From NCBI GenBank assembly GCA_030015575.1, contig JASDDO010000016.1:107589241-107653240 (forward strand): DNA of 64,000 bases, given 5' to 3'. Shown piece by piece: positions 54,675-64,000 of this stretch. A program made the position numbers and the translations under genes. The stretch is from Agapanthus africanus (Eukaryota > Streptophyta > Magnoliopsida > Asparagales > Amaryllidaceae). The notes beneath the pieces were generated by a model. The model was not told where the DNA came from, searched no databases, and saw only the letters and a list, made by a program, of their open reading frames with translations. Numbering within the stretch: the first letter of the stretch is position 1; the number at the start of each line of letters is the position of its first letter.

Positions 54675-56726
54675 CTACTTCTTTGAAGATTTCGACGGCT
54701 GGGTATGAATGCTTGGGCCATCACCACTGGTCCTTGGAGTTGGGCGCGGCTTCGACATCTCTTCAATGATCTGGGGTTCTAGCGGGTTCTTCCACCTGAC
54801 CGCCGGGCATGTCTTAAGATCATTCAGCATCATTTTGGTTTTGGCTGATAACACAACCTCCCATGGAGCTTCTTCAACAAGGGAGCACGTTGCCCCCGGC
54901 GTATTCACCTTTTTAGAAGTATGAGGTTGCGGCGGGTTCACCTTCCATCTTTCGGATAACGCGAACTTGCCTTGCTGATATTGATCTTCAATCCAGTTTT
55001 TGAAGACGTAGCAATCTTCAATCGGATGACCCAATACTCGGTGATAGGGACAGTAATTGGGATCATAGTCGTCGTTTGGCTGCGACGGACGTCTTGACTC
55101 CGGTAGATTAATGAGTCTGTTACGCAATGCCAGTTCAAACAGTCTTCTGGTTTTATTCTGAGGAAACGAGTAAGGACGTCCCAGCCTCTCCTCAAGGGAC
55201 AGGTGTGGACGCATATTATTTTGACGAACAACCGGCTTCAAGTTGCTCGGCTGTTGTTGAGCATTGGCGACGATGATCGCTTTCCCTTTCCCCTTCTCAT
55301 TTCGAGAGTCCGGCTTTGTAGGAGACGGTCTGTGACCCATCTGATCTATCTGGGCTAACTTATCGATCAAGGCTTGGAACATGGTCGGTTTAAAGAACAT
55401 CATGAATTGTGAGATAGTTGCATGAGGATCTAGGGTGCCCACGAACATGCCCACCGCCGGCGCTTCCTCAATGCGTTGTTCGCACTTTGACCACAAGTTC
55501 CGCCATCGGATTGCATATTGAACCCAAGTCTCGCCCGGCTTTACTCTCGCATTAATCAAAGCTATTATTGGAGTACGCTCACTGGCACTTGCGAAGCGCT
55601 GGGTAAACAACAACTCCATTTCAGCGAAGGTCTTGACGGAGTCATTTGGGAGTTCAGAGTACCACTCAAATGCCGTCTCCGATAAGCTACCGACGAACTG
55701 GCGAAGCAACAATTTATCATCACCATCGGTGTTACCGCAAAGATCCCTGAACTGGGCAACATGTTGATTGGGATTGCCAGTCCCCTTATAGACATGGAAT
55801 TTCGGTATTATATAGCATGGCGGGTACTTGATCCGATCATACCAGCTCGGATATGGTCGCCCCGTTCTGACAACTTGACCGGCTGCCTCCGTTGCTTGAT
55901 GAACCCGTATCAGCTGAGCTATATATTCGTCCAGGTCAGCTTTGGAAATTGTCTCCTCCTTGGCTATTGACAGAGCTGATGGAGGATTCGACGTTTCTCC
56001 TCTGTCATCTTCAAGGACGATCGGAGGATCTTCAGCAGGAGGATCTTGCTGGATCATCATACCCACCATGTCTTGGAACAGAAGGGCCATTCATTTTATA
56101 TTGGCTGCTTGTTCCGCAGCCTCTTTGTCTTTCTTTTCCAGTATCCTGCGAAGGAACTCGGCGTCAGTTTCTTGCTCTTGGCGTTGATCCGAGGAAGCTT
56201 CAAGGCTTTCTTTTGGCCAAGTGAGTGCGGCCATCGCATTCATCATTTCTTGGAGCTTCTGCTGCTGCTCCTGAGCTTTAGTCACCAATCGCGTAAGCGG
56301 TCTATGACCTGTGGATATACGGCTATCCTCTTTCCCAGACGGTGTGTACCACAATGCCCCCAGACTTAGGGCGTTTAGGCTCACTACCTTTGACATTCGC
56401 CGTAGGCGTGTGGATTTTCTCCGGCCTTCTTCTCTTGTGGGCCATCGAAGTTGAGGGGCCGTTGCTTTGGGCATCCAGGTGGTCGTCGTCTTTCGTTGCT
56501 TGACAGGGGGATTTTCTCCCTGCCGAACTTTCGACTTCTTATGCCGGTGAGAGAAATTCGGATCAATCACCGATTCTCGGACTCGTCGCCACGGCGGTCC
56601 GAGAAATTGTAGATCCTGGAGGACAGCCGTTGAGAAGACTGCTCTGGCTTTTCTGGTTCTGCCTCCACGGCGGTCTTTACCGGTGGAGGAGATCTTTTGA
56701 GCACCGCAGTTGGCGAATTTCTGCAT
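54675..56726 (-). pseudogene. C gag (capsid plus CHHC knuckle)
   Basis: One frame from 56726 to 54675 with an in-frame TGA at 56091-56093. The segment before the TGA has a Gln-rich stretch (KAQEQQQKLQEMMNAM). The part after it, from MALLFQDMVGMM, contains a Retrotrans_gag capsid: FRDLCG...LRQFVGSLSETAFEWYSELP, then FTQRF, GETWVQYAIRWRNL. A variant zinc knuckle C-x2-H-x4-H-x4-C (YCPYHRVLGHPIEDC) is at 55011-55052. TGA could be mutated CGA. The product would be the structural Gag of C; this copy cannot make it whole. Confidence 0.88.
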
Positions 56727-57499
56727 ACCCTGTTCAGCAACTCAAAGTTGTTCCCAGTTGGAACAACAGTATTAACTTCTACCGTTGGAGTTGGTGGTGT
56801 TAGCCCAGACGGGGAGTTGCCCACAGTCTTCCTTATCCGGCGCCAGTGGCGACGTCGGGCGTGACGGGTTGTTGGGATTGGTTCAGCGACGGCTTCGTCT
56901 TGCCTCTTGTTCTGGGGATGGGCTACTGCCGGTGTCAGCCTCTTGAAGACCGACGTTCGTTGAGAAGCTACGTCCAACCGGTCAAAAACAGATTTCTGAG
57001 CGGGAGTGGGAACGGGAGCAGTCAGTCTCGCGAAGACCGACCCTCTGGGAGGAGAAGCCGCCTTGACGACTTCAGAAGCAGCTATTTTTTTTGGGATGGC
57101 CACTTCAGGTGTTATGGGCTTCTTGATAGGCCCTTTGGTGCTCGAGCTCAGCCTGGAGAAGACTGAAGAATTGGACGACCCGTTGAGAGGGGCCGTGGTA
57201 GTAGTGAGCCGATCGAAGACCGACTTCTTTTGCGCTTCCGGTATGGGCACTGGAATGGTGAAGCTTCCTGGTGGGAGCATGGTCCCGAAGAACAGGCCGG
57301 TGGTAGCCTGAGTCACTTGTTCTACCAGCATAGGAAGGATGGAGACCGCTTGAGGCCCATAGGCTACGCCTCCAGGTGAGGCGGAGCGTCGGTTACAGTT
57401 GAATTTGGAGCAGTTTGAGTAGTTAGACGCCATTGCTGTTTGATTGCTGCGCCAAGCAAGAGACCAAATCTTAGTAACTTGAAACCATAGGACAACCAT
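56567..57499 (-). pseudogene. C 5'-most ORF with SVFxRL repeats
   Basis: 310 codons in a frame different from gag, overlapping its upstream part. It holds five copies of a short motif: KSVFDRL, SSVFSRL, GSVFARL, KSVFDRL, TSVFKRL, spaced by Pro/Thr/Ala-rich linkers, then a basic patch (RHARRRHWRRIRK) and an acidic-Pro tail. Such SVFxRL repeats occur in Gag-proximal parts of plant Tat-type polyproteins; their role is unknown to me. The likely Met is MASNYSNCSKF, 21 codons in. It probably fused to gag originally, with a frameshift around 56570-56700. Confidence 0.65.
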
Positions 57500-57561
57500 T
57501 TAACAAACAACGATTCGTTCACGAAGACGACACATGAAGTGTGGAGTGGAAAGAAGAAAAG

Positions 57562-57580
57562 GTCCCACCGGGCGTGCCAG
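57562..57580 (-). other. C primer binding site
   Basis: On the minus strand, five bases after the 5' LTR: TGGCACGCCCGGTGGGACC. It starts TGG, as required to pair with a tRNA CCA end, and differs from the Met site of the other elements. The tRNA was not identified. Confidence 0.75.
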
Positions 57581-58169
57581 AATCTGTTCCCCTCCGAACA
57601 TAGAGATGCGACCGCGTAGGTTCGTCTTGCCTGAGATACGGGGCAGATGCTATTTGGTTTTATCCGTCCACCTCTCCGAATATGCCAAGTTGATTTATGG
57701 CACCGTGTATCAGAGGTTTGGATGGATGTGACCGATGTAGCAGACTTCGTCAGATTCCCCCTCGCCTGAGGGGTTTTTGATTGTGGGGACGCTCTTCCCT
57801 GCAGGCGCATGCCCCTGCAGTTAATTATGCTACCGCACCGCGGTAGCAATTTTCGCCTTCTCCAGATGGTCACTTCGTGTCGTGGGTTTTTGTTTTGTTT
57901 GTGGTTGCCCGTGGATTGTATACGGAGACTAATTTATGTCGTCGCCCGTAGGACGTGGATTAGTCCAAATCCGTATTTTCTTAGATTTGGGTTTGGGGTT
58001 TTGGTTTAAGGATACGTTAGCGCTATTTAAGGCTAAGATCAACTTAAACTTTTGTTAAGGATACGTTAGCCTAATCTCCAGACTAAGATCAACTTAACGG
58101 GATCGTTTGGATCCGATAAGAGAGCAATTGGCTCTATTGTTTAGTTTAATGACGTTACGGTCGATTTCC

Positions 58170-58410
58170 AGTTTAAGGACATGGTGGTCCATCATTCCCA
58201 TTTGGGGACAAACATTAGTTTAAGGACATTTCGGTCCAACGTTCCCATTTTGGGACGAACATTAGTTTAAGGACATTTCGGTCCAACGTTCCCATTTTGG
58301 GACGAATATCAGTTTAAGGACATTTCGGTCCACGAGTTTAAGGACCCCGCAGTCCGTATTGTTGGTTTAAGGACGCATAAGTCCATGAGTTTAAGGACCC
58401 CACAGTCCGT
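58170..58410. repeat. C right LTR: seven GGAC-N6-GTCC dyads
   Basis: Seven dyads with exactly six bases between arms: ATGGTG, ATTTCG (three times), CCCGCA, GCATAA, CCCACA. The first four are in 47-bp tandem units (AGTTTAAGGAC...); the last three are closer together. Confidence 0.78.
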
Positions 58411-58619
58411 ATTGATGTGTGGTTGTCGGGACCCGTCACCTCTCTGACGACGTTGAAGGATTACAACGACAAATATTAGAGGAGTTCGGAAATGTACCCT
58501 TGAACCGGGTGTAAATTGATTTAAGAGAGCAGTCGTGCTCAGTCAATTTAATTTGAGGACTTACGGCCAGAATTGGGCTAAGTCCAGTTGAAAAATGTTT
58601 AACATTTTTATTTGTGGTT

Positions 58620-58859
58620 GGCCTGTTGGGCCTTGGCTTGGGCTCTGCCCTGTATTTAATAATGCATAGCATTAATCTTGGTCTCTGTTGGACCTTTATT
58701 TGGGCTCTGCTCCTTTTAAATGATGCACGGCATCTGTTTTGGTCTGACAGACCTTTGTTTGAGCTCTGCCTTTTTAAAATATAATGCATTGCATTTTATT
58801 AGGCCTGTTAGGCCTTTTTTTAAATTAGGCTTGGTCCTCTTTAAGTAATGCAGAGCATT
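58620..58859. repeat. C right LTR: 60-bp hairpin repeat x4
   Basis: Counterpart of 41801-42041. The same three dyads per unit are mostly kept. Confidence 0.72.
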
Positions 58860-59470
58860 AAAGATCTGACAGTGGCCACGTGGCCTATCAAACGCTCTGC
58901 GCTAATTAATGAGCGCAAGTGCATGTGGAGGTGACACGTGTCGCGCTCTGGTGAGCGCAAGCGCAATGCGCTGCGCCAGTGCGCTGCGCTGTTGCGCTGT
59001 TGACACATGGCGCGCTCTAGTGCAGTGCGCCAATTTAAGAGAGCAATGCTTTGTTTTAGAAGCGCATAGCGCGGTTTGTTCTGGGGCCGACACGTGGTGC
59101 TCTCTGGTGGCTTGCGCCAACCCAAGAGCGCAAAAGTGCAGGGCACTTTTAATTATCTTTATCCAATTTTTGATTAAAGAATAGAATCTTTTAAGATTCC
59201 AGAACCAATGGTTCATCAAAAGGCAATGCCTTTATGTAGAGCAAATGATCTAATATAGATGTATATTACTTCTTCTTTTATTCATATTATTTGATCTTTT
59301 TCTTTTTTAATTTATTTTAAGACCTTGATCTTGTTCTTAGATCATCGATCTTTTTAGAAGAAATTCTTCTTTTCAAAGGTTTACCTTCTTTTCTTTCTGA
59401 GTTCTTCTCAAAATTTCTTTTTTGGAGTTCTATGTATCTCTCTGTGTTTTAGACTTGGAGTCTAGGGGCC

Positions 59471-59480
59471 TTTATATAGT
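59471..59480 (-). promoter_or_regulatory. C LTR TATA box
   Basis: Minus strand ACTATATAAA followed by GGCCCCTAGA, conserved in the left LTR. It is the likely core promoter of C transcription; start expected about 30 bp downstream near 59440. Confidence 0.75.
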
Positions 59481-59637
59481 GCCAATAGATTTGTTAAATT
59501 AGTTAAAGAGATCTTTCTCTGAGTGATTTAGGGATTTTCCCCACCGTTGGATCTTTGATCCAAGGGCTTCTGTTTTACGGAAGAGAATCTTACTGTTTTA
59601 ATAAGATCAGAAAGATCTTTCAGAATTTTTCTGTTTG

Positions 59638-59990
59638 GCGCAAGCGCACCTGCGCTTGACACGTGTCGTGCAGCGCAGCGCAACTGCGTTGGGGCAACTG
59701 CGCTGCCACGTGTCGCGCAGCGCAACTGCGCTGCCACGTGTCGCGCAGCGCAGAGCGCAGCGCAACTGCGCTGGAGCAACTGTGCTGCTACGTGTCGCGC
59801 AGCGCAACTGCGCTGTGCGCAACTGCGCTGTGCGCAACTGCGCTGCCACGTGTCGCGCAGCGCAGAGCGCAAATCAGCTGAAGCGTTTCTTCTTTTATTT
59901 TTGTTTTAAATAGAGCCTTGCTCTGATTGGATGCGCTGCCTTGGGCGCTGCGCTGGCGTGTCTGCTTTTGACACGTGGCGCATTGCGCGC
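59638..59990 (-). promoter_or_regulatory. C LTR enhancer-like repeats with G-box/ABRE cores
   Basis: GC-rich ~30-bp repeats (GCGCAACTGCGCTGCCACGT-like). CACGTG occurs at 59660, 59707, 59735, 59847 and 59972, and TACGTG at 59789. Several read CACGTGTC, the ABRE form. They lie 180-500 bp upstream of the minus-strand TATA box, in U3. Binding by bZIP/bHLH factors is a prediction. Confidence 0.6.
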
Positions 59991-60133
59991 AGCGCAAGGA
60001 ATGTAAAGCGTTGCTTCAATTTTTGAATTTTTGAAATTCAAACAGAGCTTTGCTCTGATTGGGGGAAACAGAAGCATTGCTTCGTTTCCCGCCTTGGAAT
60101 TTGAACAGAACTTTGCTCTGATTGGGGTAAACA

Positions 60134-61865
60134 GGGATATCGCCGGCTTCGTTGCTATACATCAACGACAATCGGGATATGCATACTTGCTTACATTGAT
60201 GATATGAGATATTATGTGTTGCTGTGATATGTTGTATTGGATCGTCGTGTTCTGAATAGCCGTGGGTTTTATGTGAGATGGGGTTTTTTATTTTCATTCA
60301 TGTAAAATTCATTTGTATGTAATATTCATTTATTGGGGCACTTCCGGGATGAGGATGATGTCACCATTGTATATTATTTACTTTTCCGCATTAGGTAGAC
60401 CTAAGGAGGGGAGCACAAGTAACCGGGTTTTAGGGTTCAGTGGGAGGCCATCTCAAGGAGTCGAGACCGGGTCTCCTAACCCTAGAATTGGCAGTGTTGC
60501 TTGCCGCTCTCGTAGGGGGTCTAGGGATGTGGGTTTGTCTATTCATCGCGACCGTGGAATCCGTGTTTTATAAAGGCTCGTATTAAAACACGGACATCCT
60601 AGTATATCCAATATTTCATATATGTTATTCTGCTGCAATGTTCTGTGATGAGATCATATTACTGCCTGAGACGAATGCTTATACTATATATATATGCTGA
60701 TATATAAATATTACTGCTTTCGTTTCTTCGGTGATGCTTAGGAAGCATAAGCTGATGGGATATATTAATGAGATTAATAAAAAGAAAAGAAACCTAAAAG
60801 ATGTTGTAGAATCAAAACTTTATAAAAAGGGTAGCTACAGTTTTGCTTTGCATAGCGGTATATGTGATATACCCTGCACCTTATTCAATGAGGAAAGAGC
60901 TGGGATCCCTTCACCGGGAGTGACCTCTTTAGCTAAACTGGCAGATGCTACAAACTCACGGTTTAGTTTTCGACAGCTTATATAGTTATTGCTTTGCACA
61001 GCGGTATATACGATATACCCTGCACCTTATTCGATGGGGAAAGAGCCGGGATCCCTTCACCGGGAGTGACCTCTTTAGCAAAACTAGAAAAGCCTAAAAA
61101 ACACTCTTTTTCAAAATCACTTGTTTCTACAACGATATCAAGTTCATTACGCTCATGGTTTTCTGAAAAACCTGCGTAGCCCTCCGTCATTTCAGATAGA
61201 TATTATTTAGTATTCGTGCTATGTTTGTTGACTTAGTCAGGAGTAGTGTACGATAGCTAAATAGTGTTTATCTGCTAAAGCATGAGATGTGATTGTATTA
61301 GGGTAGTCGTACGGCCTTGTTGACTTAGTCAAGGGTCGTACGGGTGGGTTTAATTCAATCGGGAAATGTACGGGTTGAACTTGACTTGCGATTTATGGTT
61401 TGTTGACTTAGTCAAGGTCATAGATCGCTAGGGGCAAAATATTATCGGGAATTTCAAGTGTTGAAATTTGCAATGAGAATGCATACCTTCTATGAGATAG
61501 TTGGATCCCGATACCCACTGCGAGTAAGAGTTACTCCTGGGAGAGTTTTACACAGGAAAATTAGCCGATCAAGTAGGTGTCTAGAAAGGTGTTAACGGGG
61601 TTATGCCTCTGGGAAAATGAGGTTTATTTTAATTAGGTCCGTGCGAAAGCACGGGGAACCTCCCTCAAGTACCGACACTGATCTGGCTGAAAGATTGACG
61701 AAATTGTAGGGTGTAATTAATCCCGGCTAATCTTACCTTTTAGGGTTTGAAGGAAGATTTGATAAAAACAGTGGGAGACATCCTGATTAGATAAGATAAT
61801 AACCAATCTAATCTTGCAAGAGCTTACGCTGAGTGTTTTCTTCTCTCTCTCTCCATGTAGCGACC
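60134..61865 (+). mobile_element. A2 segment 3: rest of the leader
   Basis: Starts with GGGAT, the C target duplication, and continues family A from position ~12152 of A1. It retains CGTTG-CTATACAT-CAACG (60150-60167), the two ~95-bp direct repeats, the triple stem-loop block (61228-61430; the first core is damaged to TTGACTTAGTCAGG), CCGTGC-GAAA-GCACGG (61639-61654) and a shorter (CT)n tract before the ATG. Confidence 0.88.
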
Positions 61866-63283
61866 ATGTCAGGCCATAATCAAGATAATAATATAGATGT
61901 ATTGACTGAACCCGCTTATTATACTGAGCAGGGGAACGTTGGTCCCGTTCTTTCTTATAAGAGTTATAAGACTGAACAGGAAATAGAAGAATATCTGGAT
62001 TCTCACGCCGCCCAAATGGAGAACATGCATGTTGATGCACCTTCTTCGGGTGTGTTAGTTATTGAGAACTGTTTCTCAGTTCACCCTACGTCCTGGGTAT
62101 TAGATACCGGATCGGGATCCCACATATGTAAATTGTTACATGGGCTACGTAAAGGTAGAGAACCGGAAAAAGGTGATCATTCCGTTCAAGTAGGGAATGG
62201 TGCAAGTATTGCAGCCAAAGCAGTTGGTGAACATCACCTTGTATTACCAAGTAGTAATAAACTGATTCTGAATGAGTGCTATTATATACCGAACATGATG
62301 TGCAACATTATATCAGTTCTTTATTAAGTAAAGAAGGATATAATTTTATAGTAAAGGATAATGTTATGAACATCTTCCTAGATCAAAAGTTGATTGGATC
62401 AGGCTCGTTATATAATGGTATATTCATTCTCAATCAAAATACAATCCTTAATGTACAAAACACACACAAGAGGAAGAGTTCAGAAATGAACGAATCCTTC
62501 TTGTGGCATTGTAGACTTGGTCATATCAATGCGACACGGCTAGCTAAGTTACATAAGGATGAATATTTGAATTCATTTGAATTATCATCTTATGATACTT
62601 TCCATTCATGTCTCAAAGGAAAAATGACCAAGACTCCGTTTAGTGGACACGGAGAAAGAGTTACGGAACTCTTAGGACTGGTACATAATGATGTATGCGG
62701 TCCCATGTCTACAAATGCCAGGAACAGTTCTTCCTACTTCATTACATTCACTGACGATCTCTCTAGATACGGACATGTGTTCTTGATGAAACACAAGTCT
62801 GAACTTTTTGAGAAATTCAGAGAATATAAGCAAGAAGTATAGAACCAAACGGGCAAAAGTATTAAGATCCTTCGATCTGACCGAGGAGGAGAATACTTAA
62901 GCAATGAGTTCCCAGATTATCTAAAAGAGAATGGGATTCTCTCTCAGCTTACTCCTCCTTATACACCACAGTAAAACGGTGTATCGGAGCGGAGGAATCA
63001 CACCCTATTAGATATGGTGCGCTCTATGATGAGCGATGCTGAGTTGCCTATTTTCTTCTGGAGGTATGCGCTTGAGACAACCATATACCTATTGAATCTA
63101 GTTCCATCTAAATCTGTACCTACCACACAATATGAGATATGGAGTGGGAAGAGACCATATTTTAAACGAGTTAAGATACGGGGTTGTCCGGCCTATGTCA
63201 AAAGGCAAAATCCGGACAAACTCGAGGCACGATTAGTTCTTTGCAAGTTTGTGGGATATCCAAAGAATTCTCAAGGATATTTT
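61866..63283 (+). pseudogene. A2 polyprotein, gag-less, broken and truncated by D
   Basis: ATG 61866 gives the same short leader peptide as A1 (MSGHNQDNNIDVLTEPAYYT) and joins the protease LDTGSGSH after ~75 codons with no Gag. It then enters integrase: zinc domain HCRLGHIN...; the first Asp (HNDVCGPM), second Asp (RSDRGGEY) and Glu (SERRN) are present. Damage: a 1-nt deletion near 62318, TAG 62840-62842 and TAA 62972-62974. The sequence stops inside the integrase C-terminal region where D begins; RT and RNase H would lie right of the window. Positions broken in A1 (13997, 15188) are sound here. Confidence 0.9.
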
Positions 63284-64000
63284 TGTAAGTCCACGGTAGC
63301 GCCCCGGCCGTTTAACAGACGCCAAATGCGGAACAAAAACTTTTTACGAACTGGCGCTATCGTGTACCGTAACCCGGATCTGCCATTAAAGCTTAACTAA
63401 CAAATTGCAAAGTGGGTAGAAACGTTATACCGAATGATCCGAGTCCTTCGGTCTTCAACCATCATCCCACGCTTTGTTGCGGCTGCTCCGATCTTCTCGA
63501 TCTCTAATCTTGTCGTCCAGGTGGCACCACGTCGACGGATCTTTAAACGGGCTCCTGCCTCTGAACCGAGGCAACTCGATCATCAAGTTTGCTGAAAGAG
63601 ACGACCAAGATGAAGTAGAGAATGAGTAGAACACTTTGTCTCGTTACGTCCAAGTCTATGGTCGAACGGTTAATGAAGTTGCCTTTTGGATCGGGTGATG
63701 GAATGAAATGAGCAATGAAATTTCCATACACCCCAAAACTATCATAATCTTTTCACTAAATGAAAAACCAAGTGTATGAGAGAGAGAGGAGGGGGCCGGC
63801 CATCATATAGAAGTGGGGGGGGGGTGAGTGTAGGAGAGGGGAGGTAACCACAAGGATAAATATATAGATCAAATATCTTAAGCATTTACAAGAAACATTA
63901 ATGCTAAAGGATGAGTCATAATAACACATCATCTAACCATTAATGCAACAATTAATACCAAGATGGTCACTAAGCCACCTCACCATCCAGAAGCTTCTAG
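63284..64000 (-). mobile_element. D: edge of a further LTR-like insertion
   Basis: Family A sequence ends at 63283 inside GGATATTTT. The new sequence begins TGTAAGTCCACGG, a valid LTR terminus; ATTTT (63279-63283) would be the target duplication, with its partner out of the window. An inverted repeat CGGTAGCGCC/GGCGCTATCG lies at 63293-63302 and 63353-63362. Read on the minus strand there is CTATATATTTATCC (about 63858-63872) followed by a pyrimidine-rich stretch with GGCCGGCC (63795-63802), like the G1 LTR near 6911-6955, so the LTR may be in reverse orientation. No protein motif found. Confidence 0.55.

Larger units (their letters stand above)
40767..60133 (-). mobile_element. C: Tat-lineage Ty3/gypsy element, decayed, on minus strand
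   Basis: About 19.4 kb. Target duplication GGGGT (40762-40766) and GGGAT (60134-60138), one mismatch; A2 resumes exactly after it. Read on the minus strand: 5' LTR 60133-57585, PBS, an ORF with SVFxRL repeats, gag, PR, RT-RNase H, a second archaeal-type RNase H, integrase, a 4.9-kb 3' region, 3' LTR 43283-40767. The second RNase H between RT-RH and integrase, and the long repeat-bearing 3' region, are hallmarks of Tat elements. Coding lies in essentially one frame down to the second RNase H, broken by nonsense codons. Confidence 0.93.
57585..60133 (-). repeat. C 5' LTR (right copy)
   Basis: 2,549 bp; on the minus strand it begins TGTTTACCCC and ends GGAGGGGAACA. From its start: AGAGC-N3-GCTCT dyads, the G-box-rich repeats, TATA at 59471-59480, then a transcribed part with the 60-bp hairpin array (58620-58859) and the GGAC-N6-GTCC array (58170-58410). 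Confidence 0.93.

Overview
The window is plant nuclear DNA made entirely of nested LTR retrotransposons. No host gene, tRNA, rRNA, CRISPR array or bacterial signal was found. The evidence is Ty1/copia polyproteins (order PR-IN-RT-RH), a chromovirus with a C-terminal chromodomain, a Tat-type Ty3/gypsy element with a second RNase H, 5-bp target duplications, TG...CA LTR ends and initiator-tRNA-Met primer sites. A large-genome angiosperm is most likely; the species cannot be told from this sequence.

Layout. (1) 1-9909: G1, a Tekay/Del-like Ty3/gypsy chromovirus. The window opens inside its 5' LTR, and its 3' LTR is complete. It sits inside the 5' LTR of (2) family A, a Ty1/copia element arranged as LTR-internal-LTR-internal with one shared LTR: partial LTR 9910-11223, first internal region (A1) 11224-17173, shared LTR 17174-19380, second internal region (A2) from 19381. 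A2 is split by three later insertions into 19381-20101, 40555-40766 and 60134-63283. (3) 20102-40554: B1, an autonomous-looking copia element with target duplication TTTAG. (4) 28511-38648: B2, a close relative of B1 inserted in B1's 3' LTR with duplication GAGGC; it is the youngest and most intact element. (5) 40767-60133: C, a minus-strand Tat-lineage Ty3/gypsy element (about 19.4 kb, duplication GGGGT/GGGAT) with stop codons and frameshifts. It has a 4.9-kb 3' region carrying a 132-bp tandem array and an antisense ORF with its own TATA box. (6) 63284-64000: the edge of another LTR-like insertion, D.

How the parts relate. B1 and B2 encode a full Gag-PR-IN-RT-RH polyprotein. Both copies of family A have a short unrelated leader peptide where Gag should be, so A must have moved with Gag supplied by another element. 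The roughly 2-kb leaders of A and B share a series of candidate RNA hairpins whose stems differ but whose loops and order are kept. This is a plausible common packaging or translation signal and the most interesting feature here. The LTR of C is also filled with short inverted repeats whose arms co-vary between tandem units.

Relative ages, by eye from LTR differences: B2 (about 0.6%) is younger than G1 (about 1.5%), which is close to B1 (about 1.9%); C is clearly older (several percent). Most nonsense codons look like CGA, CAA or CAG changed to TGA, TAA or TAG, as expected from decay of methylated cytosines in silenced DNA.
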